Source: Lasiosphaeria ovina (taxonomy: Eukaryota; Ascomycota; Sordariomycetes; Sordariales; Lasiosphaeriaceae). From it: a stretch of 64,000 nucleotides of DNA. Both the position numbers and the translations under genes were made by a program. Shown here piece by piece: positions 34,474 to 46,449 of the stretch. Numbering within the stretch: position 1 is the first letter of the stretch; each line of letters starts with the position of its first letter. The notes below the pieces were generated by a model that worked only from the letters and a program-made list of their open reading frames with translations, was not told the DNA's origin and ran no database searches. Location: assembly GCA_033439765.1 (NCBI GenBank), contig JAULSN010000002.1, positions 868,001-932,000 on the forward strand, written 5' to 3'.

Positions 34474-34556
34474 CCGTCCCAGTTCGAGTTCGAACCCGCG
34501 CCCTCAGATTAGCGCCTTCTGATCCGCCGTGACTCACCGCCCGGTCAGGTGGCCCA
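34474..34556 (-). ncRNA. tRNA-like Pol III element, possibly SINE or tRNA relic
   Basis: The minus strand holds an A-box-like block (TGACCGGGCGGTGAG) and a B-box (GGGTTCGAACTC) about 60 bases apart. A hairpin like an anticodon arm lies between them (TCAGA, a nine-base loop, TCTGA). A run of seven T follows directly, as for a Pol III terminator. The T arm does not pair well and no seven-base acceptor stem forms, so it is not a normal tRNA. It could be a decayed tRNA or the head of a SINE. Confidence 0.35.
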
Positions 34557-35019
34557 AGCTCTCTGAGTTTTCTCAACCGCCCACATTCCCCGCTTGACCA
34601 CCCAGCGAATTTTCTTTGACCCCTCCATCCCTCATCCGAGCCATTCGCGCCCTGCGATTTTCCTCTTCACCAGTATCACCTCGCGCCCGACCAATGGCAT
34701 AACACGCCAGAGCATCGCGAGAACAGCACTTGAGGGAGCAACTTGTCATCAGATGCATCAGCCCCGTAGCGGGGATTCGGAAGAAGGGACTTGGGCCTTG
34801 CCTGGACGAGGGGCATTGGTGGGGGACGAGCAACCTGGTATTCGCGTCCATCGCTGCTCCACCCTGTCGTCAATTCTGCCCGTCGTCACTGCTTCATCGT
34901 CGTCTTCTTCCTTCGCCAATTCCCGGGATCCAGCCCCTTTTCCACAACAATACGACATTAAATAATCACCACTTCCACGCCACACGTCCTTGCTGCAGCT
35001 GCAGCTACTGCTCGTGAAC

Positions 35020-37746
35020 ATGTCTCCCGCAGCCATTAGGCAGCCGCCAACAATCAAGGCGAGCACCGGCGGCGGCGGCGCCAAGCCAAAGACCAAGCGG
35101 CCAAATGCCGTCCGCCGCATTATGGACCGGGAGCAGAACAGAGAGCGTCGCGAGAGAGAGTCATCGGTGGCCGCATCAGCCATCAGCAATCCCGCCGGCT
35201 TGGCGGCGCGGCCCTCTCGGTTTCGCTGCGCAAACAAGAAGTGCAAGAATCCAAACGTCCAAGACGGAACTTGTCAGTCTTGTGGTCAAGTCGCCGACGA
35301 CAGCAATATCGTTTCGGAGATCACCTTTGGAGAGGCCGGGAATGGCGCTGCTGTTGTGCAGGGAAGCTATCTCGCCGCGGACCAAGGCGGTGTCCGCCCA
35401 GTCGGCGGTCTTGCCTTCCGCCGAGTCGCCGGCGGCGGCGCGAGCGAGGCCCGTGAGCGGAGTCTGCGCGAGTCAAAACAGCTCATGACCGACTTTGTCT
35501 ACCAGCTCAGGGTTCCCGTATCCTTGGTCGACAGCGCTTTCCGCCTTTACAAGATTGCCTCCTCTCACAACTTCATCCAAGGCCGCCGAAAGGCCAACGT
35601 GGCTGCCATCTGCATGTATGCTGCGTGCCGGAAGGAGATGAACAACAAAGTCATGCTTATTGACTTGGCTGACATCATCAAGACCGATGTCTTCCTTCTC
35701 GGTCGCAGCTACAAGGAGTTCCTCGCCCAGTTCCCGGATCAAGCCAATGGCACGCAGCCAATTATCCTTGAGGACCTCATTTTCCGCTTCGCCTCAAAAC
35801 TCGAGTTTGTTCACGACACCAACAAAGTTGCCGAGTCCGCTGTCCGTATCGCGGCCCGGATGCGTTTCGACAATATGACACACGGTCGCAGACCTGCTGG
35901 CATCTGCGGTGCTGCCCTTATCATGGCTGCTCGAGCCCACAACTACCGCCGCACTGTCAGAGAGGTTGTCTACATTGCCAAAGTCACCATGGCCACTATC
36001 CAAACCCGCATGGAGGAGTTTGCCAATGTCCCTTCGGCACAGATGACAATCGCCGAGTTCCACGACAATGCCTTCTTGGAAAACGCCGAGGACCCCCCTG
36101 CCGTGATTAAGCAGTCCAAGCTTAAGAGGAAGGCTCAGGCGCTTGCTCAGACCGAAACTCAAACCGGTGAGCCAACCGAGGGTCAGGGTCGCGAGAAGCG
36201 TGCAAGAACTGCATCCGGTGTCCCTTCGACAGCTGGGCAGGGGGTACCTGCCCCCGTCGCCGGCATCATAACCCCGGCCCCTTCGGCAACACCGGCAACT
36301 GCGACAGCTCTTGACAAAGACGGGTTTGTGGTCCCGCCCCTCCCGCAACGCACCGCTGGCTCCACTTCTACTCAACCGTCTTCTCAACTTGACGACCAGC
36401 CAATGTCAGATACTGCCGCCGATGGCAGGCAGCCAGACGACCAACAGCAAGACGACGAGGAGCTAGAGGCCTTGGCAGATCAATTTGGTGATGAGCCCGC
36501 CGATGAGTCAGACGACGATTCCGATCTCGATCCCACCAGTGAGATGGCAATGGCAGCTGCACAGGGAATCGAGATTCCAGGCCAAAAGCACAAACGCCCA
36601 GAAGCACCAAAAGCCGTCGAAACACCCGTTGGTAGTGTCGGTCCCAAGGAAAATCCCACCGGGACAACGGAAAAAGTCCGAGGGAAGAAACCAGTGATAG
36701 CTTTGCCCATCGACGAGGAGTGGGAGATGGACGAGGCCAATCTGGAGCAGGAGATGGAGAGCCACTTGCAGGATCCAGAACTGCTTGGCGCCTCTGAAGT
36801 CGTCGCTAAAGATGTTCAAGCCAAACGCGCCCAGGAATCAGCTGCCAACGCAAGCGAACAGCTTCCGCCGGCCGAGGCAGGTGGTGATGATGACGACAAC
36901 ACGGACAGGAGTAACGAGGCTGGCCCCGGAGGAGAGACTGCAACCGAAGAGCCGGAAACAGAACCCGATTTTCCACTGGATCCTCGGTTTACGCCAAGAT
37001 CAAAGATCTCCAACTCTAGAGATATTGGCGAAGATGAGTTTGCGGACGATCCCGAGGTCCTTCACTGTCGGTTGTCGGATAACGAGGTCAAGATCAAAGA
37101 GATGATCTGGGCGAACCACAACAAGGAGTACATGCGCCAAATGCAACAGAAAATCTTCAACAAAAAGCTGGCTGAGAATGAGCCGCCCAAACAACGGCGC
37201 AATCGAGCCAAGAAGCCCCGCATTGGCGAAGGCCAAGCTAGTCCAGCACAGTCTGCAGAAGAGGCTGCCGTCAACATGATGCGAGCGCGCGCTATTAGCA
37301 CGAAGCTCGACTACTCCAGACTCGGTCAGGTGTTCGACATGTCCAAGCGCGGACCAGGAAGCATGTACGATGGCACGAGTTCAGTCGGCAGCCGCAGCGC
37401 ACTTCCAAGCATAGCTGGCAGCGAGGTTGGTAGTGACGTTGAGAGTGACGGCGAAGACGGCGTTGTTCGCGGCGACGCCCTTCGCAGTTCTGTTGGCGCG
37501 CCTTCCGATACCAACACCACAGCTCCGTCTGTCACGCAACCCGCAGCGGTAGAAAAAGCTGCCCCGACTGCTATCCCTGTAGATGGCGGGGACGACGAGG
37601 CAGCTGAAGATGAGTTTGACGGAAACGAGACCGAGTTCGGGGGCGCGGATGCGTTTGAGGAGGAGACCTTTGCCGAGGACGATTTTAGTCCTTTTGCCGA
37701 TGACGACGACGAGGGCTTTGGGGCCGGAGATATGGACGACGAATGA
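35020..37746 (+). CDS. BRF1: Transcription factor IIIB subunit Brf1
   Basis: A single exon codes for 908 residues from the ATG at 35020. Brf1 joins TBP and Bdp1 to form TFIIIB and recruits RNA polymerase III to tRNA and 5S genes. The N-terminal zinc ribbon (residues about 68-90) reads FRCANKKCKN then CQSCG. Two cyclin-like repeats of the TFIIB type follow (about 145-340), with SAFRLYKIASSHNFIQGRRK, ANVAAICMYAACRKEMNN and HGRRPAGICGAALIMAARAH. The Brf1 homology block that clamps TBP lies near 687-770, with DNEVKIKEMIWANHNKEYMR. The C-terminus is very acidic (DDDDEGFGAGDMDDE). The basic extension before the zinc ribbon, about 65 residues, is longer than in yeast. An intron-bearing tRNA target lies at 50540 in the same window, without functional meaning. 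Confidence 0.95.
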   Translation: MSPAAIRQPPTIKASTGGGGAKPKTKRPNAVRRIMDREQNRERRERESSVAASAISNPAGLAARPSRFRCANKKCKNPNVQDGTCQSCGQVADDSNIVSEITFGEAGNGAAVVQGSYLAADQGGVRPVGGLAFRRVAGGGASEARERSLRESKQLMTDFVYQLRVPVSLVDSAFRLYKIASSHNFIQGRRKANVAAICMYAACRKEMNNKVMLIDLADIIKTDVFLLGRSYKEFLAQFPDQANGTQPIILEDLIFRFASKLEFVHDTNKVAESAVRIAARMRFDNMTHGRRPAGICGAALIMAARAHNYRRTVREVVYIAKVTMATIQTRMEEFANVPSAQMTIAEFHDNAFLENAEDPPAVIKQSKLKRKAQALAQTETQTGEPTEGQGREKRARTASGVPSTAGQGVPAPVAGIITPAPSATPATATALDKDGFVVPPLPQRTAGSTSTQPSSQLDDQPMSDTAADGRQPDDQQQDDEELEALADQFGDEPADESDDDSDLDPTSEMAMAAAQGIEIPGQKHKRPEAPKAVETPVGSVGPKENPTGTTEKVRGKKPVIALPIDEEWEMDEANLEQEMESHLQDPELLGASEVVAKDVQAKRAQESAANASEQLPPAEAGGDDDDNTDRSNEAGPGGETATEEPETEPDFPLDPRFTPRSKISNSRDIGEDEFADDPEVLHCRLSDNEVKIKEMIWANHNKEYMRQMQQKIFNKKLAENEPPKQRRNRAKKPRIGEGQASPAQSAEEAAVNMMRARAISTKLDYSRLGQVFDMSKRGPGSMYDGTSSVGSRSALPSIAGSEVGSDVESDGEDGVVRGDALRSSVGAPSDTNTTAPSVTQPAAVEKAAPTAIPVDGGDDEAAEDEFDGNETEFGGADAFEEETFAEDDFSPFADDDDEGFGAGDMDDE

Positions 37747-38325
37747 AGGAAAACTTTAGCTCTGATGAACTGAGATGGATGATGCCCGGCGCAAGAGATG
37801 CTACCTACCCCCTTTCCGACTTTTTATGCCTATCCCACTTTGGGAATTATTTGGCCGGCATTGCATTTTTACATATTTGTACCAACACCAACTCCAGCGA
37901 TAGAGGGTGGCTCTCGCTCCCTGTAGTATCGGCCCCGATATTACCTGCGGCATGTATTATAGGATAAACTGGGCATTAGAACTGGCGGAGGGCAAATATT
38001 GTGATCGGGCAGGCCCCCCTCCGCCAGAGCGCAGAGCAATCTACCCAATGATAAAGTCTTATTTTATAAAAAAGTTCGTGACATCTATGCCGTGCTTCGA
38101 GCGTATTTTACTGGTTTCATTTCACGCAAACTCTTCACAGGTGTCATTTCAGCGGCGACGGGGAGGAAGTGACAAAGTCTTGACCTTGACTACTTAGTAA
38201 CACCAACAACTCCAGATAATGCTTGCCCGTATATAACTAAAAGCACAAAACAACCCATATTTGCAAGAACCTCATGATATACACCCCATAGGAAATACGT
38301 TTTTCACCATCCTACGATGCTCCTT
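37747..38325. other. Convergent spacer after BRF1
   Basis: This is the 3' flank of BRF1 and of the small secreted-protein gene, which converge. No gene is supported. Confidence 0.5.
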
Positions 38326-38991
38326 TCAAGCCACGACAATGCCCCTGGCCTCCCGAGTTGTCGCAGCAGAAGGCTGGTTGTCGATGATGATGCCGACGCC
38401 CGAGCCCTCAGCACCGGTTCCCAGCTGAATCTTGGGCCCCTTGACAAGGGCAGCTTCGGCATACTTGAGGGCGCGGTCAAAGCCGGCCAAGTCTCGCTTT
38501 GCGTGTCCATCCTCTCTGGGCTCGACATCGCCCTCGCGGGGATCGAGCTCCTTGGACACGCCGGGTACAGGCAACGAAGCCGTCTGGTGTTGTGGGAATA
38601 CGTGAATCACTTGGTCAATGAGCTATACTATATCTGACAACTAGGGCAGGGCACTGTGTTCTGAGGAGGAAGGTCTGGAGCTTCTCCAGAGGATGAAGAG
38701 GGACAAGTAGTCTTAACTTACAGGGTCAGAAAGGATGGGAGCCGGCACTGCTGCCGCTTCGGTGGCAGGAGGAGTGACTGCCGCCGCGGCCACGGCGCCT
38801 GCGTTGTTCACGGCAGCGCCCTCGAGCGTATTGACAATCCTCTCCGCCGACTCAGCTCCTTTAAACGATATTTCACCATCACCGACCACCACCGCGGGCG
38901 AGTATGCTCCGAGGTTGATGTTCAAGGGGACAGGGATGGCCCGGGCCAGGGCGAACAGCGCCGCGGCGGACAGGACGGATTGGCAGCGCAT
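38326..38991 (-). CDS. Small secreted protein of unknown function
   Basis: Exon 1 is 38991-38722 (90 codons, ending DP before GTAAGT). Exon 2 is 38583-38326, after a CACCAG acceptor. Both are phase 0 and give 175 residues. The start MRCQSVLSAAALFALARAIP is a good signal peptide. The mature part has PLNINLGAYSPAVVVGDGEI, an Ala/Val/Pro-rich linker, an acidic-basic stretch (GVSKELDPREGDVEPRED), a KR processing-like site, and a conserved-looking end (LAGFDRALKYAEAALVKGPK, then QLGTGAEGSGVGIIIDN). There are no cysteines in the mature part, so it is not a typical disulfide-rich effector. I do not recognise a named family. The KR before DLAGFDRAL suggests Kex2-type maturation (inference). Confidence 0.75.
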
Positions 38992-41981
38992 ATTTGAGGT
39001 GGTGGTGAGGGACTGAAACTGGTTGTAATTGTCGGTCACTTGGAGTTGTGCTGCGAGAGAGACCTGACAACGAAACGAAAGAAGTAAATAGTAATTAAAA
39101 AAAAAGTGAGTGGTAGCCAGACCCGAAGAACGTATAGACAAGAAAAATAAAAGGAAAGCTTCACTCGAGCACAGCTCGAGGTGGGTTGGTCGTTCTTGGG
39201 AATGAAGAGTTGTGATACAGAAAGAGAGAAAACAAGAGGTTCAAACAACAGCGAGCTGCCCGCGATATATGTACATGCGGGCAAACCACGGACGATGGCC
39301 AAGACACCGAGAATCTTGCACCGACAAGAAACCCCGACGTCTCCAAGAGCAAAGAGGAGGCGAGGATCCATCCATCGCCGCCAAGGCCAATGCCGCCCCA
39401 GGAAGTTGAGCAACGGCAGTGTGAGCGAATATGGTGAACATGGGTATGTCCGGTTGCACTGGAAAAGGGGGCGGACAGCAGCGGTGTAAAACAGTCGCTG
39501 GAGTTCTTGGCAAAGTCGCTGAAACAGCTGCACCAGACTTCCGCTGGGAGGCGCTGTCAGTGAAGTGTGGAGGGAACCTGGAAGGCAGGGGGGCTTCGCC
39601 TTGGCAAGTGGACCGCTGAAGCAAAGCACGACGTCTGCCGCTGCGATTCCACTGCGAATGCGCTGTAACATTTACGAGTGTCGCTGCAAGTGGTGCAACA
39701 AACCTCCCTTGCCACGCGCTGCTTGGCAAGCCGATTCTAGAATTCGCCCCGACACGATCGCCTGGCGGGTCTTACACGGCCAAGAGCCAAGCAGCCAAGC
39801 AGAGATCGAGGTTGGCATTCACTGGCGATCGCAAAATCCAGCCGTCGTGTTGTGTGTGGTTCTACTGGGAGTGAGGAGGCGATAAGAAGACGAAGATCAA
39901 GACATAATAGGTGTAGACAGGGCTACTCCAATTGGGTACCCATACTCTTCAGTAGTGACTGGAGCGAGTTTTGCTGAAGCTGCGTGCAGAAAGTCTCACA
40001 TTTGTAGGATGATTGCCATGTTTTGCGTGCCAAGAGACTCGAGACAATCGATAAGGACTGGTGGGGGGAATGTTTGCGGCGAGTCTCGCGAGCGGCTGCG
40101 CCTTCCCTTTTCCCTCCCGCACGGGCCGATGCGGGTGCAACTGCCTTTGTTCGGGGGACTCTTGGTGGGAGTAGTCAGACTCTTTCGGTTTCGCAACTTG
40201 AGACCTGCCCCAGCGTCCTTGGCAGCAAGAGAGAGAGAGAGAGCGAGAGCAACAGATCGCGCTCTATAATGTGCACACTCCCCTTCCCGGTTTCCTACCA
40301 TCGAATTCTTGGCTCTCCCGGAGCACATTTGCCGGTTTCGACGCCTTGCTCTCGTGCTAGCAGAGCAAGACTAGGCCTGTCCTGGCCTTCCGCGCCTTCT
40401 TTCTTCTTTGCGCAGATTGTGAGAGCCGCCCAAGGCCAGGCCTCGCGCAGGTACCTAAGCCCAGCCCAAAAATAGGACAACCGGTCTCTCGCGCCGTCCA
40501 TGACATTGACCTCAGTTCGACCGCTAGGAGCAGCAAAGACTCGTCCAGTTTGGCGCGTCAACTGAATTGTTGGTGGCAGGATTCCGCTACCCCTTGTCTA
40601 ACAAACAAAACAGCTCGGCGCCTCTTTTTTCTTCTTTTTTCTTCTTTTTTTAACGCCACAGATTGGATGAACTGGAACAGCTTCCGACAACCTGGGCGAA
40701 TGCGTGGAAGATCGCGGTAGCCTCCAAGGCTCCAATGACCCGCCCGCATCAGAACAGCCTTTTTCGTATGCACGAACACATTTACTCAGGTCCCGCACCC
40801 ACCCATATGTTTTCGGACCCCGAACGAGAGCGGGGTCAGATTGCCTCTCCGAAGCTGTGCTGCAGCTCACGGTGAGGGTCGAGTCCCCAAAGCTCTTTTC
40901 TCGGTGTCTTCCCGAAGTGGGGAAAGCCCGAGGAGGGAACGATCGCTCACCACCCCACCATCCAAGCTGCACCTCGACGGCCCCAGAGTTTTGGATTGGA
41001 AAATATCACTACTCTGTGGAATACACTTGCTGGGCTCAGTCCAATGGGATTTGGCTTTTTTGGTGTTTTTGATGGTTGTGGTGGTGGCGACTTATGTTGC
41101 CGTGGCTGCTTTCGCAACTGCCAATCCCATGTCGAGATGCACCAGACTGCTCGTTCACGCCAATGAGCATGCATTCGACACAAAGCCACTGACGCGACCA
41201 AGTCGGTCGAACGCAGGATTCCGGTTTCTGCTGAGCTGCCTTTTGCGGTGGTTTACTCAAAGAAGCTACTAAATTCGGCATGCATTGTGTCATGAATATG
41301 CGTGTGGGGGACCTTTGGGCCTCGGGCGGCAAGGGGGAAGTCCGCAAACGCAGCTAACCCGTGTAATGTAAAGGCCAGCGGCTTTGGAGCTTCTACAAAA
41401 GGCTGTTGACTGAGCTTGTTCCTCTCCCCCGAGGGAGCTAGTACCTGGCCTACATAAGGTATCCGGAGAGCCGAAGGCCTGGTCCGGTCCGAGTAGCCTG
41501 GCCACTAAAGCACAATCGTCTCTGCGGGCAGCGCGAGTTTCTCTGTGCCATGTCCTCCTCACGAATCTGTCTCGACCGTAAGGACGAAAGTAGGCTCTCT
41601 GCAAGCTCCAACTAGCTTTCTGCCTCTCTCTCCTTGGTGTGCACCCTCGGACCAAGGTCGCTCGCATATATATGTCGGCCTCCTTCAGCCTCCCATGCAA
41701 ATCGCAACTCGCAACTCGATTCGGTAAAATCGCCGTCGGCACGGAGTATTGCTTACTTTGATAACAGCAACGCACATCAATCCGCTTGCATTCCGCCCAC
41801 CCACACCACTTCCTCAGCCAATACTCCGAGTCGGGTCTCCCAACGCGGCCAGATATAATTAGCCCGAGGCCACCTCACGTTTTTGGCAACATCGTCGATA
41901 TTTACTTCCTGGCCCCCCAACTTTGAACCTGAACACCCTCTCGGCCTTCAACCCATTTCACGTTTTACAACTGTCGCCGAT
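38992..41981. other. Long spacer without a supported gene
   Basis: About 3 kb lies between two divergent genes. It contains a GAGA-type microsatellite (40228-40246), A/T tracts and many short frames in both strands without recognisable motifs. It probably holds both promoters. Confidence 0.5.
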
Positions 41982-42735
41982 ATGGAGTTCACAATAAAAG
42001 AGACGAGCAGCCCCGCTGCCGTCCAGACCCCCCCCGTGCCGCCTTTCTACATCAAGCCCGCTTCTCAGTTCGGGCCGAGGGAACGGCAGTGCTGCCGGTG
42101 CGGGACAAGGACAACCACGCCCTCGACGGCCGCGGCGTCGGTCCAGACGTCGCGATCGTGTGAGTGCGACCATCAGTTCTGCGACGAGTGCCTCCGGCGC
42201 GACGGCCGGCGCCGGACCGTGATCCCCCACTCGTTCCCCGTCGACTGGGTCTGCAGTACCTGCGGCGACACGCACTCGGTGCTCGAGATCCTGACGGGCA
42301 CCGTGGAGTGCCAGTGCGAGGCCCCGACGCTCCAGGCCGTCTACGACCAGTTCGGCAACATCTTCCTCTACTGGCGCGACGACCCCGCCGTCTACGACCT
42401 GTCGGACCCGGCCAAGGTCCAGGAGGCTGCGTGGCGCGTCTGGGAGGCCGGCAGCGCGCCCTGGCTACCCTGCGTCGTCGCGGCGGAGAAGGCCGCGAAG
42501 GCTCGCGAGCTCGGCAGCAGAGGCTTTAACCGCTTGTCGTGAGTATTCCCTCCACATAACCACCTGATTGCCCAATTACCCGGCCAATTGCTGGTTCCCG
42601 CATCCCCGACGATGGCATGTAACATCGGCTAACGTTCCATCCCTCGCGTGCAGAAGCCAGTTGAGCATCTCCAGCCAGGATTCGCTCGATGAGGTCCTGG
42701 CGGAAATGGAGATGGAAATCAATCAGTCGGAATGA
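41982..42735 (+). CDS. Cys-rich zinc-ribbon-like protein
   Basis: Exon 1 is 41982-42538 and exon 2 is 42654-42735, with GTGAGT donor, GGCTAAC branch site and CAG acceptor; phase 2/1 fits. The product is 212 residues from MEFTIKETSSPAA. Cysteine pairs are CCRCG, CECDHQFCDECLR, VCSTCGDTHS and ECQCE, which would make two treble-clef or ribbon-type zinc sites. The middle resembles a RING-like or double zinc-ribbon arrangement but lacks the full RING spacing. The C-terminus is Ser-rich, then acidic (DEVLAEMEMEINQSE). No nuclease or ligase motif is seen. It could bind nucleic acid or protein; the function is unknown. Confidence 0.8.
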
Positions 42736-44383
42736 CTTATTCTCTCCCCTGTCTCGTCTTGCTCGTTTGATTATCCGGTCTTTGGGTTTAATGAGCGAAA
42801 CCCGGCCGAGTTTGCCGGGAGGACACTTGGGATGGAATCATCAGGAATGGGGGGGGGAGGTGGTTTTTTTTTGGCGTTCTGGGTCCCCTCCGGTCATACA
42901 TGCATTTGATACCCTCGTTATCGGCGTTGTCCGCGGGTCAACTGATTTTTCCAGCGGCGGCTATTGGTCCAAGACGTTGTAGGATACAATGATGGTATAT
43001 TAACAGACACTGTATTACTTCGCATCGCGTTGATAGCAAATACCTTTCTGTGGACATGTATTCCATTCAGCATCCATTCAGCATGCGGCTGTCCAACCCA
43101 AGTGGCCGATTGTTGTGACGGCGGAGTTCCGAACTAGGTGATCTAGATCGGCGGGGCTAGAATGTTTGAGCTTGGTTTGGGCTATTTTGTCTGGCCCGAC
43201 ATTAATGTGATTTGCGATCAAATTCCGACAAGAATGCGGCCAATGGCCTCCCTGGATTGATTCGCGCGAGGAACAGATCCAGGTGCGGTTAGGTTCATTT
43301 CAGCAGGAAAAGGTGATAGTAACCTCGGCCTCCTTTCTACACTTCCACCTTGACCTGGCCCGGAATGTGGCCATATTACTATGTAATCCGAGGTGACCAC
43401 AGGCCGGCCCCGGTCGGCCCGCGTCTTGTAACAACACGTTATACGGCCGGCCATGAATTCGGCCCTAGCCATGGGAGGGGTCTGGGCAGAGTCCTAGGGA
43501 GGTCTAGCTCGTTTTCTTGGATAAACTGTCTCTGCCCTTGTTTTGATGTGAGACGGCCGCCGCTGGGTTTCGGATACCAAGCTGGTGAGGCGTTGTTGCT
43601 AAACGGAGGTTGGTTTTCAAGCGGTTTTCTTTTTGGTGGGCCCCGGGGCCGCAAACGACGGGGATTGTAACCTCAAATGGAGGGGATGAAGTTCTAACCA
43701 ATGACAGCACTGACAGAAAATAAAGTGATGACGAGTCCAGCGCGTGCTTGTAGTGAAGATTATAAGATAATACCTATTAGCTTGAGCTTATTCTTAAAAT
43801 GTGAAGGCTCATACTCCGCACCACCTCGAGAGAAGAAAAAGCTTCATTTTAATAATCGAAACATATTGGGCTATTGATGAAGCTGGTATTACTTTCAACA
43901 ATTACGTCACCCGTCACCATTTGCCCAGATTTTTTGACCCATCTCATTTTCCGCGTATTCACCGCGCTTCGTTGCAAGCCCAGCTGCTGGCCTGGGTCTG
44001 ATACTTGGGCTGCCTCAGAACTTTAAATACCGGGCCAGTTTGGCCGATTTTCCCAAACCCGCCAGATTGCGACCCTTCACTGGCCGATCCACACCACCAA
44101 CCAGGGCGAAGTAGGCAAACGTAGAAATATCCATTGCGATTAATTGCCTCGTATAATTAGATAAGGCAGGTAGGCAGTATTCTCAAATTTGTATATAAGG
44201 GCTGGTTCGCCTAGTCCTCACTCGGGGCTGAAGCTGGACAGTTCCTAATACCACACTCCCTTACCTAATTATTGTTTAATTTCTTCACCTTTTCAAGACA
44301 TACCTACCTAGCCAAGGACTCGCAAATCAAGAATCCTGCGCTGCTTCAACCAATCGTACGCCCCAGACGACTAGTTATTGAAT
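42736..44383. other. Spacer without a supported gene
   Basis: No convincing frame. The part from about 43700 is AT-rich and contains the probable promoter of the gene at 44384, with a poly-pyrimidine stretch near 44290. Confidence 0.5.
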
Positions 44384-45127
44384 ATGTCAGCTGCACGCCC
44401 TCGCGGGACTACTGAAGTAGTACCCCAACCACAGAGGAAGGCCTCTGTCACTACGAAGCCTGCTAAAACCGCTGTCGTCCCGGAGCCTGTCGACGAAAAG
44501 ACAGTATCAAAAAACCTCTTTATTGTTGTGAAAAAAGACCCTGAAATTGGCGGCGAACATGACCGATGTTATTATAATATACCACTTGTACATGATTATC
44601 TTGTAAGCCACTGTTTCGTTTTTTTCTTGAATAAGGATGTGGTCCATGCCACATTTTCGAAAGATTGACTGACCGAGATCTTGTTCCAAAAGAAACAACT
44701 CCAGATAATCCTTGAACAGCAAGGCATCAAGGGTCAATCGGACATTGAAGGAGTTTTGAGTGAAGCGGTCAGAAAAGCCCAAGCGGGTGAAGAGTACCAA
44801 TTCCTTTCTGGTACGACGGGTACCGACTCTGAAGGGCATGCTCAAATCATGCATGTAGGTGCTTCCAATTGGCCCGAATATTTCGACAAGGCAAGGAAGT
44901 TGTTTATGGCCCCTGTTGAGATCTTACCGTCTGAGCTCAAGAAGCATGGTCTCACTCACCGCCCCAAGCCGCCAAAAGACGATCAAAAACCCGGGGAGTG
45001 GTTGGAGAGCATGAAAAGTGGATTCAAGTCTGGACAGCTTGGTGAAAAAGAAAAAGTACAAGTTGTTACAGGGTTCGTAGCTGGACCAGGTCTATCGAGG
45101 AGAAATGCAAGATTGGAGAGGCTGTAA
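44384..45127 (+). CDS. Unrecognised two-exon protein
   Basis: Exon 1 is 44384-44602 (MSAARPRGTTEVVPQPQRKA to VHDYL, GTAAGC donor). Exon 2 is 44693-45127, after a GACTGACC branch site and CAAAAG acceptor. Both are phase 0, giving 217 residues. The N-terminus is basic and Pro/Thr-rich. The middle has a helical stretch (KQLQIILEQQGIKGQSDIEG) and a segment with Trp and charged residues (ASNWPEYFDKARKLFMAPVE). The C-terminus is Lys/Gly-rich and ends SRRNARLERL. No signal peptide, membrane helix or catalytic motif is seen. Spliced structure and even codon use suggest a real gene, perhaps lineage-specific. Confidence 0.6.
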
Positions 45128-46449
45128 ACTTTTGGTCCTTTTCTAGCTTGGATTCTCACTCGGGCTGCGCGCCCAACTGAACGAGGATTCTAGCTGGACT
45201 TTGCATTGAATACTACAGTCATGGAGAATAGTTAGTTACAAACTTGTCACTATCTCAAGACCCGCGGGCTCATCTGTCTGGATACTCTGACAACCGTCGA
45301 CACTGAGACAAGCAACGTCGTCTGTGGCCCGCAGTACAAACGGTCTGCTTTCACTTCAAGGTGGCGGGAAGCACAATTTCCAAAAGTCGTCTGAACTCCG
45401 CTGCCTCGGACGGCGGCCCAGAGCGGCCAACACCGTGCGGGTAAACAAGCGGAAGACTAATTATTGAGACTCGACTTTGGACGCAACTACGAGGCACGGA
45501 AGACGGTGGCATGGAAGGTCGCCCTGGGGTAACCGGTAACCGCACTCTCAAGTCCGGATTATCCGCAAGCCAGAAAAGCCAACAGTCTCACGCTTTTCCT
45601 CTCGAGACATCGGGGCTTTTTGGGAGATTTCAACGCTCACAGGAACCAATAACCACTTCCCAATCACCATCTCGACATCACTGCCGGGCGACGGAAGACT
45701 CGGTCAGCCGTGCCGCCAGGATTGGGCCGTCCGAATCTGTTGCTGGAACAAGTGGCCCCTGCGCCGGGGCTGAGACATGCCTGCAATGGGTGCCTGCATG
45801 TCTTGGGCAGCGGGCGTCTTGGCGGCCTCGCGTTTCGGGGCGAACAAAGGCGACACAAACCGCTTGGCGTCGTCTGAACATTTGAGCTTATTCCAACGTA
45901 AGACTGTTTGGACGAGATGATGTGTCAGAGATGGATATATGATGGGACGGAAACGGCTCGTTGGGGTTTCCAGGCCGATTCACAATTTTAATAACTTTCT
46001 CGCGTTTTGATTCTGTTGTCGGGTAGCAGGAAATTTGATGCATCATGTCTGTCTTTACTGATAAACCTTCACCTGTCTTACATGTGACCAAATGAGAATG
46101 CCAGCTCGTCCCTTTGGAGAAATTTCAACGTGCAATCCGGTTGACGGGCAAGGGTGTTACCGGGTCTATCAACCCAAAGCCACGAGACAAAGGCAGACGA
46201 TTGACAGTATAACGGCAAGATGTTTGCGCATTAGTAATGATAGAATCCTGCAATGTTGCCGCGCAGGATTGGGAACAACGTGCAGAACCACAGAGCTAAT
46301 CTACAGTCTAATCACAGCCGGCAGCATCCGGCAATAACGCCGCTATCCAAGCGCCTTTTCCTGGTACATGACCGGTGAATCTAATAAGGAATGATACTCT
46401 GAAAGAAAAAGAACAAAAAAAGAATACCCAAAACGCCGTAGCTATGCCT
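45128..46449. other. Spacer without a supported gene
   Basis: Only short frames without motifs were seen. It is the 3' flank of two convergent genes. Confidence 0.45.

Noticed and set aside
39036..39729. Minus-strand frames of 160-210 codons upstream of the small secreted protein
   Set aside because: No motif and no conserved start; they overlap each other and the probable leader of the gene at 38991.
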